DNA of 20,655 bases from Actinomycetes bacterium. GTDB taxonomy: Bacteria > Actinomycetota > Acidimicrobiia > Acidimicrobiales > JAJYPT01. The notes under the pieces were generated by a model, which was given only the letters and a program-made list of their open reading frames with translations, did not search any database and was not told where the DNA came from. Shown one piece after another: positions 7,476-16,144 of the stretch (position 1 is its first letter; every line of letters begins with the position of its first letter). Where the stretch lies: positions 1 to 20,655 of the forward strand of contig JAJYPT010000014.1 in assembly GCA_021795135.1 (NCBI GenBank), given 5' to 3'. The translations under genes and the position numbers were made by a program.

Positions 7476-9691
7476 TATTTATATCTTCCTCCACCTGGAA
7501 GTACTCTAAAGGCATCGTAAACACTATCAATACGTTTCAAAGAAGAAAGCAAAGAGTCAAGATGAGCAGGGTCGGCAAGCTCAAAATCAAAGCGCATTCT
7601 ACTTACTCTATCTGAGCTAGATTGAGTAGAACTAGAAACAATGTTTAGATGATATTCTGAAAGGATTTTAGCTACATCAGCCAAAAGGTGGGATCTATCT
7701 AGAGCTTTTACTTCTATAGAGGCAATAAATACACCATTTTGGGCTTGATCCCATTCTACGTCTATAACTCTTTCTATTTTACCTTTAGATAGAGAAACAA
7801 CATTAGAACAATCTGAACGATGTACTGAAACGCCTCGTCCAATAGTTACAAAACCGACTATGGAATCTCCAGGCACAGGAGTACAACATCTAGCAAGGGA
7901 AATTTTTACATCATCTAAGCCTTCTACATAGACTCCGGCTGTTTTTTTCAGATGTCGAGTCGGATAGGTACTGACACCAATAGAGGTTTCTTCTTCTATT
8001 GGTGTTATTTCTTTAACAAGACGTTGAATAACAGAGCCAGCAGAAAGATGTCCTTCACCAATTGCTGCATATAAAGCACTTGGTTCACTGAAATTAAAAG
8101 TCTGCATGACTTGAGTCATTGCTGGAGAATGAACAAGCTTTTGAACAGGTAAACCTTCTTTTCGCATCGCTTTTAGAAGATCTTCTTTACCTGATTCAAT
8201 AGCGTCATCTCTTCTTTCACGAGAAAACCACTGTTTAATGCGATTTCTAGCTCTTGAAGTTGAAACTATTTTAAGCCAATCTTGAGAAGGACCAGCAGAA
8301 GGCATCTTAGAAGTAAGAATTTCAACAGTATCACCAGATGCCAAAGTTGTATCCAAAGGAACTAATCTACCATTTATTTTTGACCCAACACAACGATGAC
8401 CTACTTCTGTATGTATAGCATAAGCAAAATCAATAGCATTAGAATCAGCTGGAAGGCTAATAACTTTTCCTTTTGGAGTAAAGACATAAACTTCATCTTG
8501 TTCTAAGTCAAACTTTAAAGCCTCTAAAAATTCGCTAGGATCATTAGTTACACTTTGTATATCTACAATTCGTTGAACCCAAGCAATATCTGATGAAGAG
8601 ACTTTTTCATTTCCATTTTCTTTATATCCCCAATGAGAGGCTATTCCATATTCTGCTCTATGGTGCATCTCAAATGTTCTAATTTGAACTTCTAGTGGTT
8701 TTCCTTGATTGCCAACTACTGTTGTGTGTAAAGACTGATAAAGATTAAACTTAGGAGTGTTGATATAATCTTTAAAGCGCCCTGATAAAGGACTCCACAT
8801 TGAATGGATCGCTCCTAAAGTAGCCCAACAATCTTTTTCATTTTCTACTATTACCCTCATGCCCAATAAGTCATATATTTCATCAAATTCTTTACCTTTG
8901 ACAACCATTTTTTCATAAATGCTCCAAAGGTGTTTTGGCCTTACAGTAACTTCAGCTTTTATATTTAATTCATTTAATTTCTCAGTAACATTGCCTAAAA
9001 CTTGGGTAAGGTAAATATCACGTTCAGGATCCCTAGCCGCTACCATTTGGTCTATTTCGGCATACCAACGAGGATGCAAAGAGGCAAAAGCTAAATCTTC
9101 CAATTGCCATTTAATTTCTTGTATGCCAAGACGATGAGCCAAGGGAGCATATATATCTAAAGTTTCTTGGGCAATACGTTGTTGTTTTTCCAAAGGCATA
9201 GTTGCTAAGGTTCTCATATTATGCAATCGATCAGAGAGCTTGATAATCAAAACTCTCCAGTCTTTAGCCATAGCAACTAACATTTTTCTCATAGTGGCAG
9301 CTTGTTGGGCTTGTTTAGAGTCGAAGTGAAGCCTTTCTAGCTTCGTTACCCCATCTACAATTTCACTAACAACTAGACCAAATTCTTTTTCTATGTCTTC
9401 TAATTTGACCGAAGTATCTTCCACCGAATCATGCAATAGAGCTGCTGCTATAGACATTTCGTCTAAGCCCAAATCAGCAACTATTTTCGCCACACTAAAA
9501 GGGTGAATAAAATAAGGCTCTCCAGAATTGCGCAGTTGACCATTATGGGCTTCAATAGAAAATTGATAGGCTTTTGTTATTAATGAATCGTCAGAGTTGG
9601 GGTGATTGTTTTTGAATGAGTGAATTAATGACGAGAGCTCCAGTTCTAAGTCATCTATTGAGTTTGAAAAAATTTCTTCGACTGTTGCCAT
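7475..9691 (-). CDS. relA: Bifunctional (p)ppGpp synthetase/hydrolase (Rel/SpoT family)
   Basis: Long RSH protein of 738 residues that makes and degrades the stringent-response alarmone. The N-terminal HD hydrolase looks intact: H63, HDxxED at 87-92 (LLHDSVEDT) and D154 in LSDRLHNMR. The synthetase domain follows, with FDEIYDLLGMRVIV, FNLYQSLHTTVVG and EVQIRT; the local charge signature KGKE resembles RxKD of bifunctional enzymes. A TGS domain (VYVFTPKGKVISLPADSNAI) and a C-terminal ACT domain sense the ribosome state. The reading frame extends to a TTG at 9700, but the ATG at 9691 is preferred because AGGGA lies 9 nt before it and would be too close to the TTG. apt, often found between secF and relA, is absent. 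relA is the only RSH gene here, consistent with the single bifunctional enzyme usual in Gram-positives. Confidence 0.96.
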   Translation of the reverse strand: MATVEEIFSNSIDDLELELSSLIHSFKNNHPNSDDSLITKAYQFSIEAHNGQLRNSGEPYFIHPFSVAKIVADLGLDEMSIAAALLHDSVEDTSVKLEDIEKEFGLVVSEIVDGVTKLERLHFDSKQAQQAATMRKMLVAMAKDWRVLIIKLSDRLHNMRTLATMPLEKQQRIAQETLDIYAPLAHRLGIQEIKWQLEDLAFASLHPRWYAEIDQMVAARDPERDIYLTQVLGNVTEKLNELNIKAEVTVRPKHLWSIYEKMVVKGKEFDEIYDLLGMRVIVENEKDCWATLGAIHSMWSPLSGRFKDYINTPKFNLYQSLHTTVVGNQGKPLEVQIRTFEMHHRAEYGIASHWGYKENGNEKVSSSDIAWVQRIVDIQSVTNDPSEFLEALKFDLEQDEVYVFTPKGKVISLPADSNAIDFAYAIHTEVGHRCVGSKINGRLVPLDTTLASGDTVEILTSKMPSAGPSQDWLKIVSTSRARNRIKQWFSRERRDDAIESGKEDLLKAMRKEGLPVQKLVHSPAMTQVMQTFNFSEPSALYAAIGEGHLSAGSVIQRLVKEITPIEEETSIGVSTYPTRHLKKTAGVYVEGLDDVKISLARCCTPVPGDSIVGFVTIGRGVSVHRSDCSNVVSLSKGKIERVIDVEWDQAQNGVFIASIEVKALDRSHLLADVAKILSEYHLNIVSSSTQSSSDRVSRMRFDFELADPAHLDSLLSSLKRIDSVYDAFRVLPGGGRYK

Positions 9692-9769
9692 TAAAATCAA
9701 TCCCTAATTAATTTTTAATTTATCCTAAAAATACAATTACAAAACTCTATAGATATTTTACAAATGACT

Positions 9770-10939
9770 TTACTTAGAGTCATCATCTACAGGTTCTATA
9801 ATTGCATCTATTATTTCTTCATCATTTGGATCTGATTCCACAGGAGGTGATGGGGGTCTGTATGGGTTTTTAGGTTTTAAAATCACATCTGGTGGAAGTG
9901 GTTGAGATATATCAGCAGATGTATTTGAACCTCTCATGGAAGCAGCCGCAGCAGGTGAGAGTAGAGTTTCAGATTTACCATCAGCAGATAATCTTTGTCT
10001 CAAAGCTTTATAACGACTCTCTCTTTCTTTAAAGATTGCAAGTAAAGGAGAAGCAATAAAAATAGAGGAATAAGCTCCTGTTGTCAATCCTATAAATAAA
10101 GCCAGACCAAAGTTTTTCAAAGAAACTGCGCCTAGAATATAAGCTCCTACAACCAAAACAGACAATATTGGCAAAATAGCCATTAAAGAAGTATTTATAG
10201 ACCTCATTAAAACTTGATTTATGGAAAGATTTACTGCTTGGGTATAACTTGTTCTCCCTGATCTTGCCAAAGCTCGGGTATTTTCTTGAATGCGGTCAAA
10301 AACAACAATGGTGTCGTATAGGGAATATCCCAAAATGGTCAAAAAAGCAATCACTGTAGAAGGGGTGACTTGGAAACCAGAAAGAGAATAAATACCTACA
10401 GTTACCGCCACATCATGTACTACTGCTATTAAAGCTGCCAAAGCCATCTTAGCTTCAAATCGAAGAGTAATATAGCCAGCAACAGCAAGTAAAAAAGCCC
10501 CAAGAGCTTCTTCTGCTTTATGGGAAATAGCACTTCCCCAAGTAGGTCCAACTACACTTTCACTAACTTGGGAAGAAGACACATGAGCTATTTTAGCCAA
10601 TGCTGCACTGACCTTATCCTCAATAGCTGTTTGATGAGCTGAAGAACCAGTAGGTACTTGGCTTTGAACCTCTATAGTCTTGCCTCCTAGAATTTGGACA
10701 ATAGGAGACACTACTATATTTGATACTGCCTTTTGAACTTGGGCCTGGCTTAGTGGACGGGTTGTGGTTACTTCCCAAGCTATCCCACCTTTGAATTCTA
10801 TACCAAAATTCAACCCTCTAAAAACTAAGGAAAAAATAGAAATAACGATAATAAATGTTGACAAAGCAAACCAAATTTTTCGTTTACCCACAAAATCAAA
10901 TGAGGTTTCTCCTCGGTACAAACGCGATACAATTCCCAT
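9770..10939 (-). CDS. secF: Protein translocase subunit SecF
   Basis: RND-type membrane subunit that works with SecD and the proton gradient to finish Sec-dependent export. It has 389 residues: an N-terminal membrane segment, a periplasmic P1 domain starting at LNFGIEFKGG (about 44-53), then a C-terminal bundle of five membrane segments with the SecF signature GYSLYDTIVVFDRIQEN. A roughly 75-residue cytoplasmic tail follows, proline-rich (RPPSPP) then acidic. The tail contains ESDPNDEEII at 368-377, nearly the same as two stretches of the YajC tail, which is unusual. The start ATG at 10939 has GAGGA 4 nt upstream, 9 nt after the secD stop. Confidence 0.96.
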   Translation of the reverse strand: MGIVSRLYRGETSFDFVGKRKIWFALSTFIIVISIFSLVFRGLNFGIEFKGGIAWEVTTTRPLSQAQVQKAVSNIVVSPIVQILGGKTIEVQSQVPTGSSAHQTAIEDKVSAALAKIAHVSSSQVSESVVGPTWGSAISHKAEEALGAFLLAVAGYITLRFEAKMALAALIAVVHDVAVTVGIYSLSGFQVTPSTVIAFLTILGYSLYDTIVVFDRIQENTRALARSGRTSYTQAVNLSINQVLMRSINTSLMAILPILSVLVVGAYILGAVSLKNFGLALFIGLTTGAYSSIFIASPLLAIFKERESRYKALRQRLSADGKSETLLSPAAAASMRGSNTSADISQPLPPDVILKPKNPYRPPSPPVESDPNDEEIIDAIIEPVDDDSK

Positions 10940-10948
10940 AATTCCTCG

Positions 10949-12334
10949 TTACTTAGATGTAGTTTTCATAGCTAGTCCCCTACCTACTCCCAACCAACGA
11001 GCTTCGGTAAAAGTTCGGCTTCTGCCCAAAAGCACAACAACTGGTCGAGTAAAAAAATAAGCAGTAATTACATCAAGTAAAGTTGAAAGACCTAATGTAA
11101 AAGCAAATCCCCTAACAGCTCCTATTGAAAGCCAGTAAAGCAACAATGCTGCTATAAAAGATACTGCATCTGCTGCCAAAATAGTTCTATAAGCCCTACT
11201 AAAGCCTCTGTCAACAGAAGAACGTACTGTCTTTCCACCTCTTATTTCATCTTTTAGTCTTTCAAAATAAACAACATAGGAATCCACAGTTACCCCTATA
11301 GAGACAATAATTCCTGTAACTCCTGACAAAGATAAAGCCAGACCACTTTGATGTCCCAACCAAGAAATAATTGAATACAAAAAAGCACCAGATAAACAAA
11401 GCCCAAATACAACCACAATACCTAGGGCACGATAATAAAAAATCATATAGACAAGAACTAATAACAAACCACCTATTCCTGCATAAAGACCAGCCCTTAG
11501 AGAAGACTTGCCTAAGGTTGCAGAAACAGTTTGAACAGTCAAAGGTTTCAATTGCACAGGCAAAGCTCCAAATCGCAGTATAACTGCTAGATCTTGAGCT
11601 TGTTTTTGAGTAAAGTTCCCACTTATCGAAGGAGTTCCATTAAAATGTTTAGCATTTATAACTGGAGCCGACTTTACAACCCCATCTAAAACTATGGCTA
11701 CTTGTTTTTGGTAGTTTTTAGCAGCCATCGAATCAAACGCCGCAGAACCAGAGCTGTTTAAAATTAGATTTACAGACCAAGTACTAGTTGTAGGATCAAA
11801 AACAGCTTGAGCAGATTTGACGACCCTACCAGTAAGTTGTGCTGGAGCTAACATATAACGAGCTACTACTTTGCCATTTTGGATTTGAGGTAAAACAACT
11901 GTTTTATTGGGTAAATCTTGAGAACGCGAAGTAGTGGGTATTTGCTTTGTTGTAGAAGTTGACTTTGAAGGCGTAGTTGTAACAGGAGGCAGGGTTTGGA
12001 TAACTGGTCTAAATAACAATTGAGCAGTTTGGCCAACTACTTTCAATGCCCTTTTAGAATCTTTTACCCCTGGTAATTCTACAACTATATTTTTCCCCTG
12101 TTGACCTATGGTGGGTTCTGCAACCCCCAAAGCATCTACCCTGTTGCGAATAATAGAAATAGTTTCATTTAAAATTGTTTTACTTACAGGTCTAGTAGGT
12201 TGCAAAACAACAGAAGCACCTCCTTGTAGATCTAGACCCAACTTAGGAGAATATCTGAGTTGAACTACAGTTCCTAATGCAACTACTGCCAAAGTTACAA
12301 TTACTACTAGAGAAATCAAATAGGATTTTTTCAC
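10949..12334 (-). CDS. secD: Protein translocase subunit SecD
   Basis: Partner of SecF in the accessory Sec complex, 461 residues. An N-terminal membrane helix (4-24) is followed by the SecD signature GLDLQGG (33-39) and the extracytoplasmic P1 domain. A Thr/Ser/Pro-rich low-complexity insert lies at about 112-143. The C-terminal membrane bundle (about 280-445) carries TVDSYVVYFERLKDEIR and GAVRGFAFTLGLSTLLDV, matching the conserved SecD transmembrane region. The Ser in VDSYV replaces the Asn of many SecD proteins (VDANV); I recall this form in actinobacterial SecD. The start is GTG at 12334 with only a weak ribosome site, 8 nt after the yajC stop, so coupling to yajC translation is likely. 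Confidence 0.96.
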   Translation of the reverse strand: MKKSYLISLVVIVTLAVVALGTVVQLRYSPKLGLDLQGGASVVLQPTRPVSKTILNETISIIRNRVDALGVAEPTIGQQGKNIVVELPGVKDSKRALKVVGQTAQLLFRPVIQTLPPVTTTPSKSTSTTKQIPTTSRSQDLPNKTVVLPQIQNGKVVARYMLAPAQLTGRVVKSAQAVFDPTTSTWSVNLILNSSGSAAFDSMAAKNYQKQVAIVLDGVVKSAPVINAKHFNGTPSISGNFTQKQAQDLAVILRFGALPVQLKPLTVQTVSATLGKSSLRAGLYAGIGGLLLVLVYMIFYYRALGIVVVFGLCLSGAFLYSIISWLGHQSGLALSLSGVTGIIVSIGVTVDSYVVYFERLKDEIRGGKTVRSSVDRGFSRAYRTILAADAVSFIAALLLYWLSIGAVRGFAFTLGLSTLLDVITAYFFTRPVVVLLGRSRTFTEARWLGVGRGLAMKTTSK

Positions 12335-12342
12335 GTCTTTAT

Positions 12343-12747
12343 TTATGGTTCTTTGTGTTCAGGATCAATAGTTGGATTTAATTCAACTATTTCATCTTTT
12401 GGATCTGATTCAACCTCGCTTGGGAGATGTTCATCATCAAAATTTGCTTCTATGACTTCTTCATCTTTTGGATCTGAGCTTTGGGTTGGAAAATCTTGAG
12501 AAGATGAGATCTTTCTACTTAGAGCTATCTTTAAAAATTTAATCTCCACATCAGGACATACTTCTAAAGTCATATATTCTTCATCTAAATCTATTACTTG
12601 ACCAACTATTCCCCCAGCAGTTACAACTTCGTCACCAACTTCAACAGAGCTAACTAAGCTTTTTTGTTGATTTAGTCTTTTTTGCTGAGGCCTAAGAAAT
12701 ACTAGATAGACAAAAGCTAGCATTCCAATTAATAAAACAATTTGCAT
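12343..12747 (-). CDS. yajC: SecDF-associated protein YajC with a repeated acidic tail
   Basis: Small membrane protein of the SecDF-YajC complex, 134 residues. One N-terminal helix (about 2-18) is followed by the family's FLRPQQKRLNQQKSL segment and a small beta domain containing VGDEVVTAGGIVGQV, the YajC core. Beyond residue 85 a 50-residue, highly acidic tail is unusually long; many YajC proteins stop near 85-110. The tail holds two copies of the same motif, SDPKDEEVIE (91-100) and ESDPKDEIVE (113-122), and the SecF tail has a third. The start ATG at 12747 fits the family N terminus; the ribosome site (GGAT) is weak. A perfect TATAAT lies 52 nt upstream, so yajC is probably the first gene of its operon. 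Confidence 0.93.
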   Translation of the reverse strand: MQIVLLIGMLAFVYLVFLRPQQKRLNQQKSLVSSVEVGDEVVTAGGIVGQVIDLDEEYMTLEVCPDVEIKFLKIALSRKISSSQDFPTQSSDPKDEEVIEANFDDEHLPSEVESDPKDEIVELNPTIDPEHKEP

Positions 12748-12798
12748 TTAAAATTTATCCATATCTGGTTTTATAATTCTTTTTTAATCTCGTAATAG

Positions 12799-12829
12799 AT
12801 TATACATAACCTTATCTGTCCTTTGTCTA
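12799..12829 (-). promoter_or_regulatory. Promoter for the yajC-secDF-relA-hisS-aspS-rarA operon
   Basis: On the minus strand TATAAT (12804-12799), a perfect -10, is preceded by TAGACA (12829-12824; 5 of 6 matches to TTGACA) with a 19-nt spacer, or by GACAAA with a 17-nt spacer. Transcription would start near 12792, leaving a leader of about 45 nt before the yajC ATG. Confidence 0.55.
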
Positions 12830-12843
12830 AGCTCCATTGACTC

Positions 12844-12865
12844 AAGACTTAGGAGAATTAGTCTT
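12844..12865. repeat. 6-bp inverted repeat upstream of the yajC promoter
   Basis: AAGACT (12844-12849) and AGTCTT (12860-12865) are reverse complements with a 10-nt centre, just upstream of the proposed -35. It could be an operator half-site pair, but six base pairs is weak evidence. Confidence 0.25.
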
Positions 12866-12897
12866 AACTACATCCTAACTTAGCCTATATAATTGAT

Positions 12898-12936
12898 AAA
12901 TAGAACCTATCTAAATGCAAATAGGACTTATCTAAA
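12898..12936. repeat. Two tandem 18-bp direct repeats with 21-bp period
   Basis: AAATAGAACCTATCTAAA (12898-12915) and AAATAGGACTTATCTAAA (12919-12936) match at 16 of 18 positions. The period is exactly 21 bp, two helical turns, so both copies face the same side of the DNA. They lie about 70-110 bp upstream of the proposed yajC promoter. A looser AACCTTATCT occurs near 12808-12818. Tandem protein-binding sites are a reasonable guess. Another, a run of nine A (12934-12942), overlaps the second copy. Confidence 0.6.
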
Positions 12937-12966
12937 AAAAAATAGCAATTGACTTTTATCCCAGCT

Positions 12967-14064
12967 TTAGCTCCATATTTGTTTCATGTCATTTCTAAAA
13001 GCCTCCAAAGATTGATCCTCAATAGCTTTAGATATTTGCTTCATATAGCCCAATAACCAAAAAAGATTGTGAATAGTCAACAGTCTTTGAGCTGATAACT
13101 CTGAGACCATCAAAAGATGTCTGAGATAAGAACGAGACCACCTAGAACAAACTGAGCATGAACAATTTGGATCCAAAGGATTTGGATCTTTTACATAGGC
13201 AGCATTTTTGAGATTGAGGCGTCCTTGAGAAGTAAAGATTGAACCATGTCGGGCTAGTCGAGTAGGCAAAACACTATCAAACATATCAACTCCTAAAGAT
13301 ACAGCTTCAATAATTCCTAACGGATCTCCCAATCCCATTAAATAACGAGGTTGATCCAAGGGTAAAACATTTATAGCTGCTTCAAGAGCCTCTAGCATCT
13401 CGGCTCTACCTTCGCCAACTGAAAGCCCTCCAATGGCATAACCATCAAAATCTATATCTACTGTTCCAAGTGCACTTTCTGTTCTCAGATCAGTATTTGT
13501 CCCGCCTTGGACTATTCCAAATAAGGCTTGACCTGGTCTAGAATGAGCTTTTTTAGCTCTATCAGCCCATTGCAACGTTCTTTCAACAGCTAAACGTAGA
13601 GATTTTGTATCAGCAGGTAATGCGAGACAAACATCTAAAACCATTTGGATATCTGCCCCTAAAAGTTCTTGAACTAAAACTGCTTTTTCTGGAGTAAAAC
13701 GATGATAAGAACCATCATAAGTTGAACGAAAAGTAACTCCTTCATCATCTACTAATCCCGATAAAGAAAATACTTGATAACCACCTGAGTCAGTAAGAAA
13801 ATGTCTATTCCATCCAGTAAAACCATGAAGCCCTCCTAGTTCAGACACAATTTCAGCTCCAGGACGTAACATCATATGATAAGTATTAGCAAGTATAATA
13901 GATGCATCAAGATCTTCTAGGTCTTGACTAGAAATACTTCTAACACTACCTCTAGTCCCAACTGGCATAAAACAAGGAGTTGCAATTTCGCCTCGAGATG
14001 TTTTCAAAGTTCCAACTCTAGCTAATTTGTCTTGAGAACCCAAAGACCAAGATAGATTCCTCAA
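12967..14064 (-). CDS. tgt: tRNA-guanine transglycosylase
   Basis: Exchanges guanine 34 of GUN-anticodon tRNAs for the queuosine precursor preQ1. A 365-residue TIM-barrel enzyme with TYHMMLRPG (61-69), DSGGYQVFSL with catalytic D92, FGIVQGG (182-188), MFDSVLPTR with nucleophile D263, and a zinc site C301-x-C303-xx-C306 plus H332. The substrate loop reads LDVCLALP, where many Tgt enzymes have an acidic residue in place of the Val (DEC); the Asp is kept. The start is TTG at 14064, overlapping the queA stop as TTGA, so translation is probably coupled. It ends the pdxS operon; a run of nine T follows on this strand but without a stem, so I see no intrinsic terminator. Confidence 0.96.
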   Translation of the reverse strand: MRNLSWSLGSQDKLARVGTLKTSRGEIATPCFMPVGTRGSVRSISSQDLEDLDASIILANTYHMMLRPGAEIVSELGGLHGFTGWNRHFLTDSGGYQVFSLSGLVDDEGVTFRSTYDGSYHRFTPEKAVLVQELLGADIQMVLDVCLALPADTKSLRLAVERTLQWADRAKKAHSRPGQALFGIVQGGTNTDLRTESALGTVDIDFDGYAIGGLSVGEGRAEMLEALEAAINVLPLDQPRYLMGLGDPLGIIEAVSLGVDMFDSVLPTRLARHGSIFTSQGRLNLKNAAYVKDPNPLDPNCSCSVCSRWSRSYLRHLLMVSELSAQRLLTIHNLFWLLGYMKQISKAIEDQSLEAFRNDMKQIWS

Positions 14065-15077
14065 TTATTTTTTCGCCTATTTGAAATCAACATTGCATCT
14101 CCAAAAGATAAAAATCTATAGCCTTTATCTAGACCATGTTCATAAAGTATTTTCCACTCGGACCCATAAAATGCTTCTAGTAGCACCAAAAGAGAAGAAT
14201 AGGGCAAATGAAAATTAGTCAACAACAGATCAACTATTTTAAACTGAAAATCACCATATATAAAAAGATCTGTTTTTCCACTTAGATTTCCGCTATTTGC
14301 CACTGACTCCAAGGCTCTCAAAGTAGTCGTACCAATTGCTATAACTCTTTTAGCTGCTCTACACTGAGCTAAAGTTTGTTCAGAGACTTGGTAATATTCT
14401 TCGTGCATAACGTGTTGTTCAACATTGGTAGTAGAAATAGGACGAAATGTTCCAATCCCTACCGATAAATTTATTTTGGCAACATCAGCACCTTTTGCAA
14501 TACAAGCTTTGACTAAGTCTTGATCAAAATGCAAACCTGCAGTAGGAGCAGCCAAAGACCCGGGCAAAGAAGCAAAAATTGTTTGATATCTGTTTGGATC
14601 TTTCAAAGGAGTATGAATATATGGAGGAAGAGCCAATTGAGCCAATTTGTCTACTATTTCAGTATCAATAACTTCTACTAGGACAATTCCATCTTCAATT
14701 CTTTTGCCAATTTTAATTACTTGTTGAGCATCATGATAAAGAAGTGTTCCTTCTTTGAGTCGCCGTCCCGGCTTAATTAATGCTTTCCAAATATTTTCAC
14801 CTAATGGTTCAAGTAGTAATACTTCTGCTTGAGCACCTGTTGTCTTAGATAATTGCAATCTAGCAGGATTGACTTTTGTTTCATTTACAACAATCAAATC
14901 TCCTGGTAGTAAAAATGAAGGCAAATCTTTCACTTGTGCATCTAAAATGTTTTTAGGTCCCTCAGTTGCAACTAAAAGCCTAGCAGAACTGCGAGGTTCT
15001 ACTGGTTCTTGGGCAATTGACTCTGGTGGAAGTTCATAATAAAAATTTTCTAAATTCAATTTTTTGTCTAAATCCAA
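14061..15077 (-). CDS. queA: S-adenosylmethionine:tRNA ribosyltransferase-isomerase
   Basis: Transfers and rearranges the ribosyl group of SAM onto preQ1 in tRNA to form epoxyqueuosine, the step after Tgt. 338 residues, the usual length. Family motifs are visible: FYYELPPESIAQEPVEPR near the N terminus, GDLIVVNETKVNPARL, APTAGLHFD in the middle, VGIGTFRPI, and TDLFIYGDFQFKIVDLLLTNFHLPYS. The frame opens with TTG at 15077, preceded by only a weak AAGAAG site. A second TTG six codons on (15059) would give a start closer to typical QueA, so the first residues are uncertain. It lies 23 nt after ruvB and overlaps tgt. With tgt it implies de novo queuosine synthesis; preQ1-making genes are not in the window. 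Confidence 0.96.
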   Translation of the reverse strand: MDLDKKLNLENFYYELPPESIAQEPVEPRSSARLLVATEGPKNILDAQVKDLPSFLLPGDLIVVNETKVNPARLQLSKTTGAQAEVLLLEPLGENIWKALIKPGRRLKEGTLLYHDAQQVIKIGKRIEDGIVLVEVIDTEIVDKLAQLALPPYIHTPLKDPNRYQTIFASLPGSLAAPTAGLHFDQDLVKACIAKGADVAKINLSVGIGTFRPISTTNVEQHVMHEEYYQVSEQTLAQCRAAKRVIAIGTTTLRALESVANSGNLSGKTDLFIYGDFQFKIVDLLLTNFHLPYSSLLVLLEAFYGSEWKILYEHGLDKGYRFLSFGDAMLISNRRKNN

Positions 15078-15100
15078 TTTTTCTTCTTTTATAAATACTG

Positions 15101-16144
15101 TTAAGGTTCTAATAATTTCGGATTGGTATATTCAACATGTTCAATGCCTAAGTGTTGCCAAGCTCTTGGGGTAGCAACTCTGCCTCGAGAAGTTCTCGAC
15201 AACATTCCCAGACGTAGAAGATATGGCTCATAAACCTCTTCAATAGTCTCAGGTTCTTCTCCAATAGAAGTAGCAAGTGTAGATATTCCCACTGGACCTC
15301 CAGAAAAGCGAACACATATTGCTTCTAAAATATCGATATCTACTTTATCCAAGCCTGCTTCATCCACACCAAAAACCTTCAAACCCTCAGATGCTACTTG
15401 TTGATTTATTGTTTTATATCCTTTTACTTCTGCAAAATCCCTGACCCTGCGTAGTAACCTATTTGCAATCCTAGGAGTAGCCCTAGAACGTTGGGCAATT
15501 TCTTGAGAGCCATGCTCATCTATTTGCACTGCCAATATTTTTGCTGCTCTTTGTATAATTGCTTTTAATTCTAAAGAATCATAATATTCCAAGCGACCAA
15601 TAAAACCGAACCTATCCCGCAAAGGAGCAGCAACCAACCCAGCTCTAGTAGTTGCTCCTATTAGAGTAAAAGGAGGCAAATCTAGACGAATTGCTCTTGC
15701 GGTTGGACCTTTTCCAATTACAATATCTAATTTGTAATCCTCCATTGCCGGATAGAGAACTTCTTCTACGGCCTTGGGGAGGCGATGTATCTCATCAATA
15801 AAAAATATATCGCCCTCATTGAGTTCATTTAAAATTGCGGCTAAATCACCGCCTCTTGCCAAAGCCGGTCCAGAAGCTATCCTAAAACCAACCCCTAGCT
15901 CTACTGCAACGATACTTGCAAGAGAAGTTTTACCTAGTCCAGGAGGACCTGCGAACAAAAGATGATCCACTGCTTGACTACGCTGACGTGCAGCTGTAAG
16001 CAAAATATTCATATGTTCTTTTAGCTGAGTTTGACCTATAAAATCTTCTAAAGTGCGTGGTCGTAATGTGGTATCAACTATATCTTCGACTTCAAGTTGA
16101 TTAGGGTCAAATTCTGATTTGATCGAAAATTCTTTTCGCGTCAT
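15101..16144 (-). CDS. ruvB: Holliday junction branch-migration helicase RuvB
   Basis: Hexameric AAA+ motor that drives branch migration with RuvA, 347 residues. Walker A GPPGLGKT (66-73), Walker B DEIH (117-120), sensor 1 GATTRAG (163-169) and arginine finger R176 in PLRDRFG are all present. A winged-helix C-terminal domain follows (SRTSRGRVATPRAW). The N-terminal LRPRTLEDFIGQ is the usual RuvB opening. The ATG at 16144 overlaps the ruvA stop as ATGA, giving translational coupling. Confidence 0.97.
   Translation of the reverse strand: MTRKEFSIKSEFDPNQLEVEDIVDTTLRPRTLEDFIGQTQLKEHMNILLTAARQRSQAVDHLLFAGPPGLGKTSLASIVAVELGVGFRIASGPALARGGDLAAILNELNEGDIFFIDEIHRLPKAVEEVLYPAMEDYKLDIVIGKGPTARAIRLDLPPFTLIGATTRAGLVAAPLRDRFGFIGRLEYYDSLELKAIIQRAAKILAVQIDEHGSQEIAQRSRATPRIANRLLRRVRDFAEVKGYKTINQQVASEGLKVFGVDEAGLDKVDIDILEAICVRFSGGPVGISTLATSIGEEPETIEEVYEPYLLRLGMLSRTSRGRVATPRAWQHLGIEHVEYTNPKLLEP

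Noticed and set aside
9692..9700. TTG at 9700 as the relA start
   Set aside because: The AGGGA ribosome site would be only about one base from this TTG; the ATG at 9691 has proper spacing.
12934..12966. Run of nine T after tgt (minus strand) as an intrinsic terminator
   Set aside because: No stem-loop precedes the run; it overlaps the direct repeats instead.
12748..12966. Possible tRNA or small RNA gene in the tgt-yajC gap
   Set aside because: No cloverleaf or conserved tRNA boxes can be made; the gap is better explained by a promoter and repeats.
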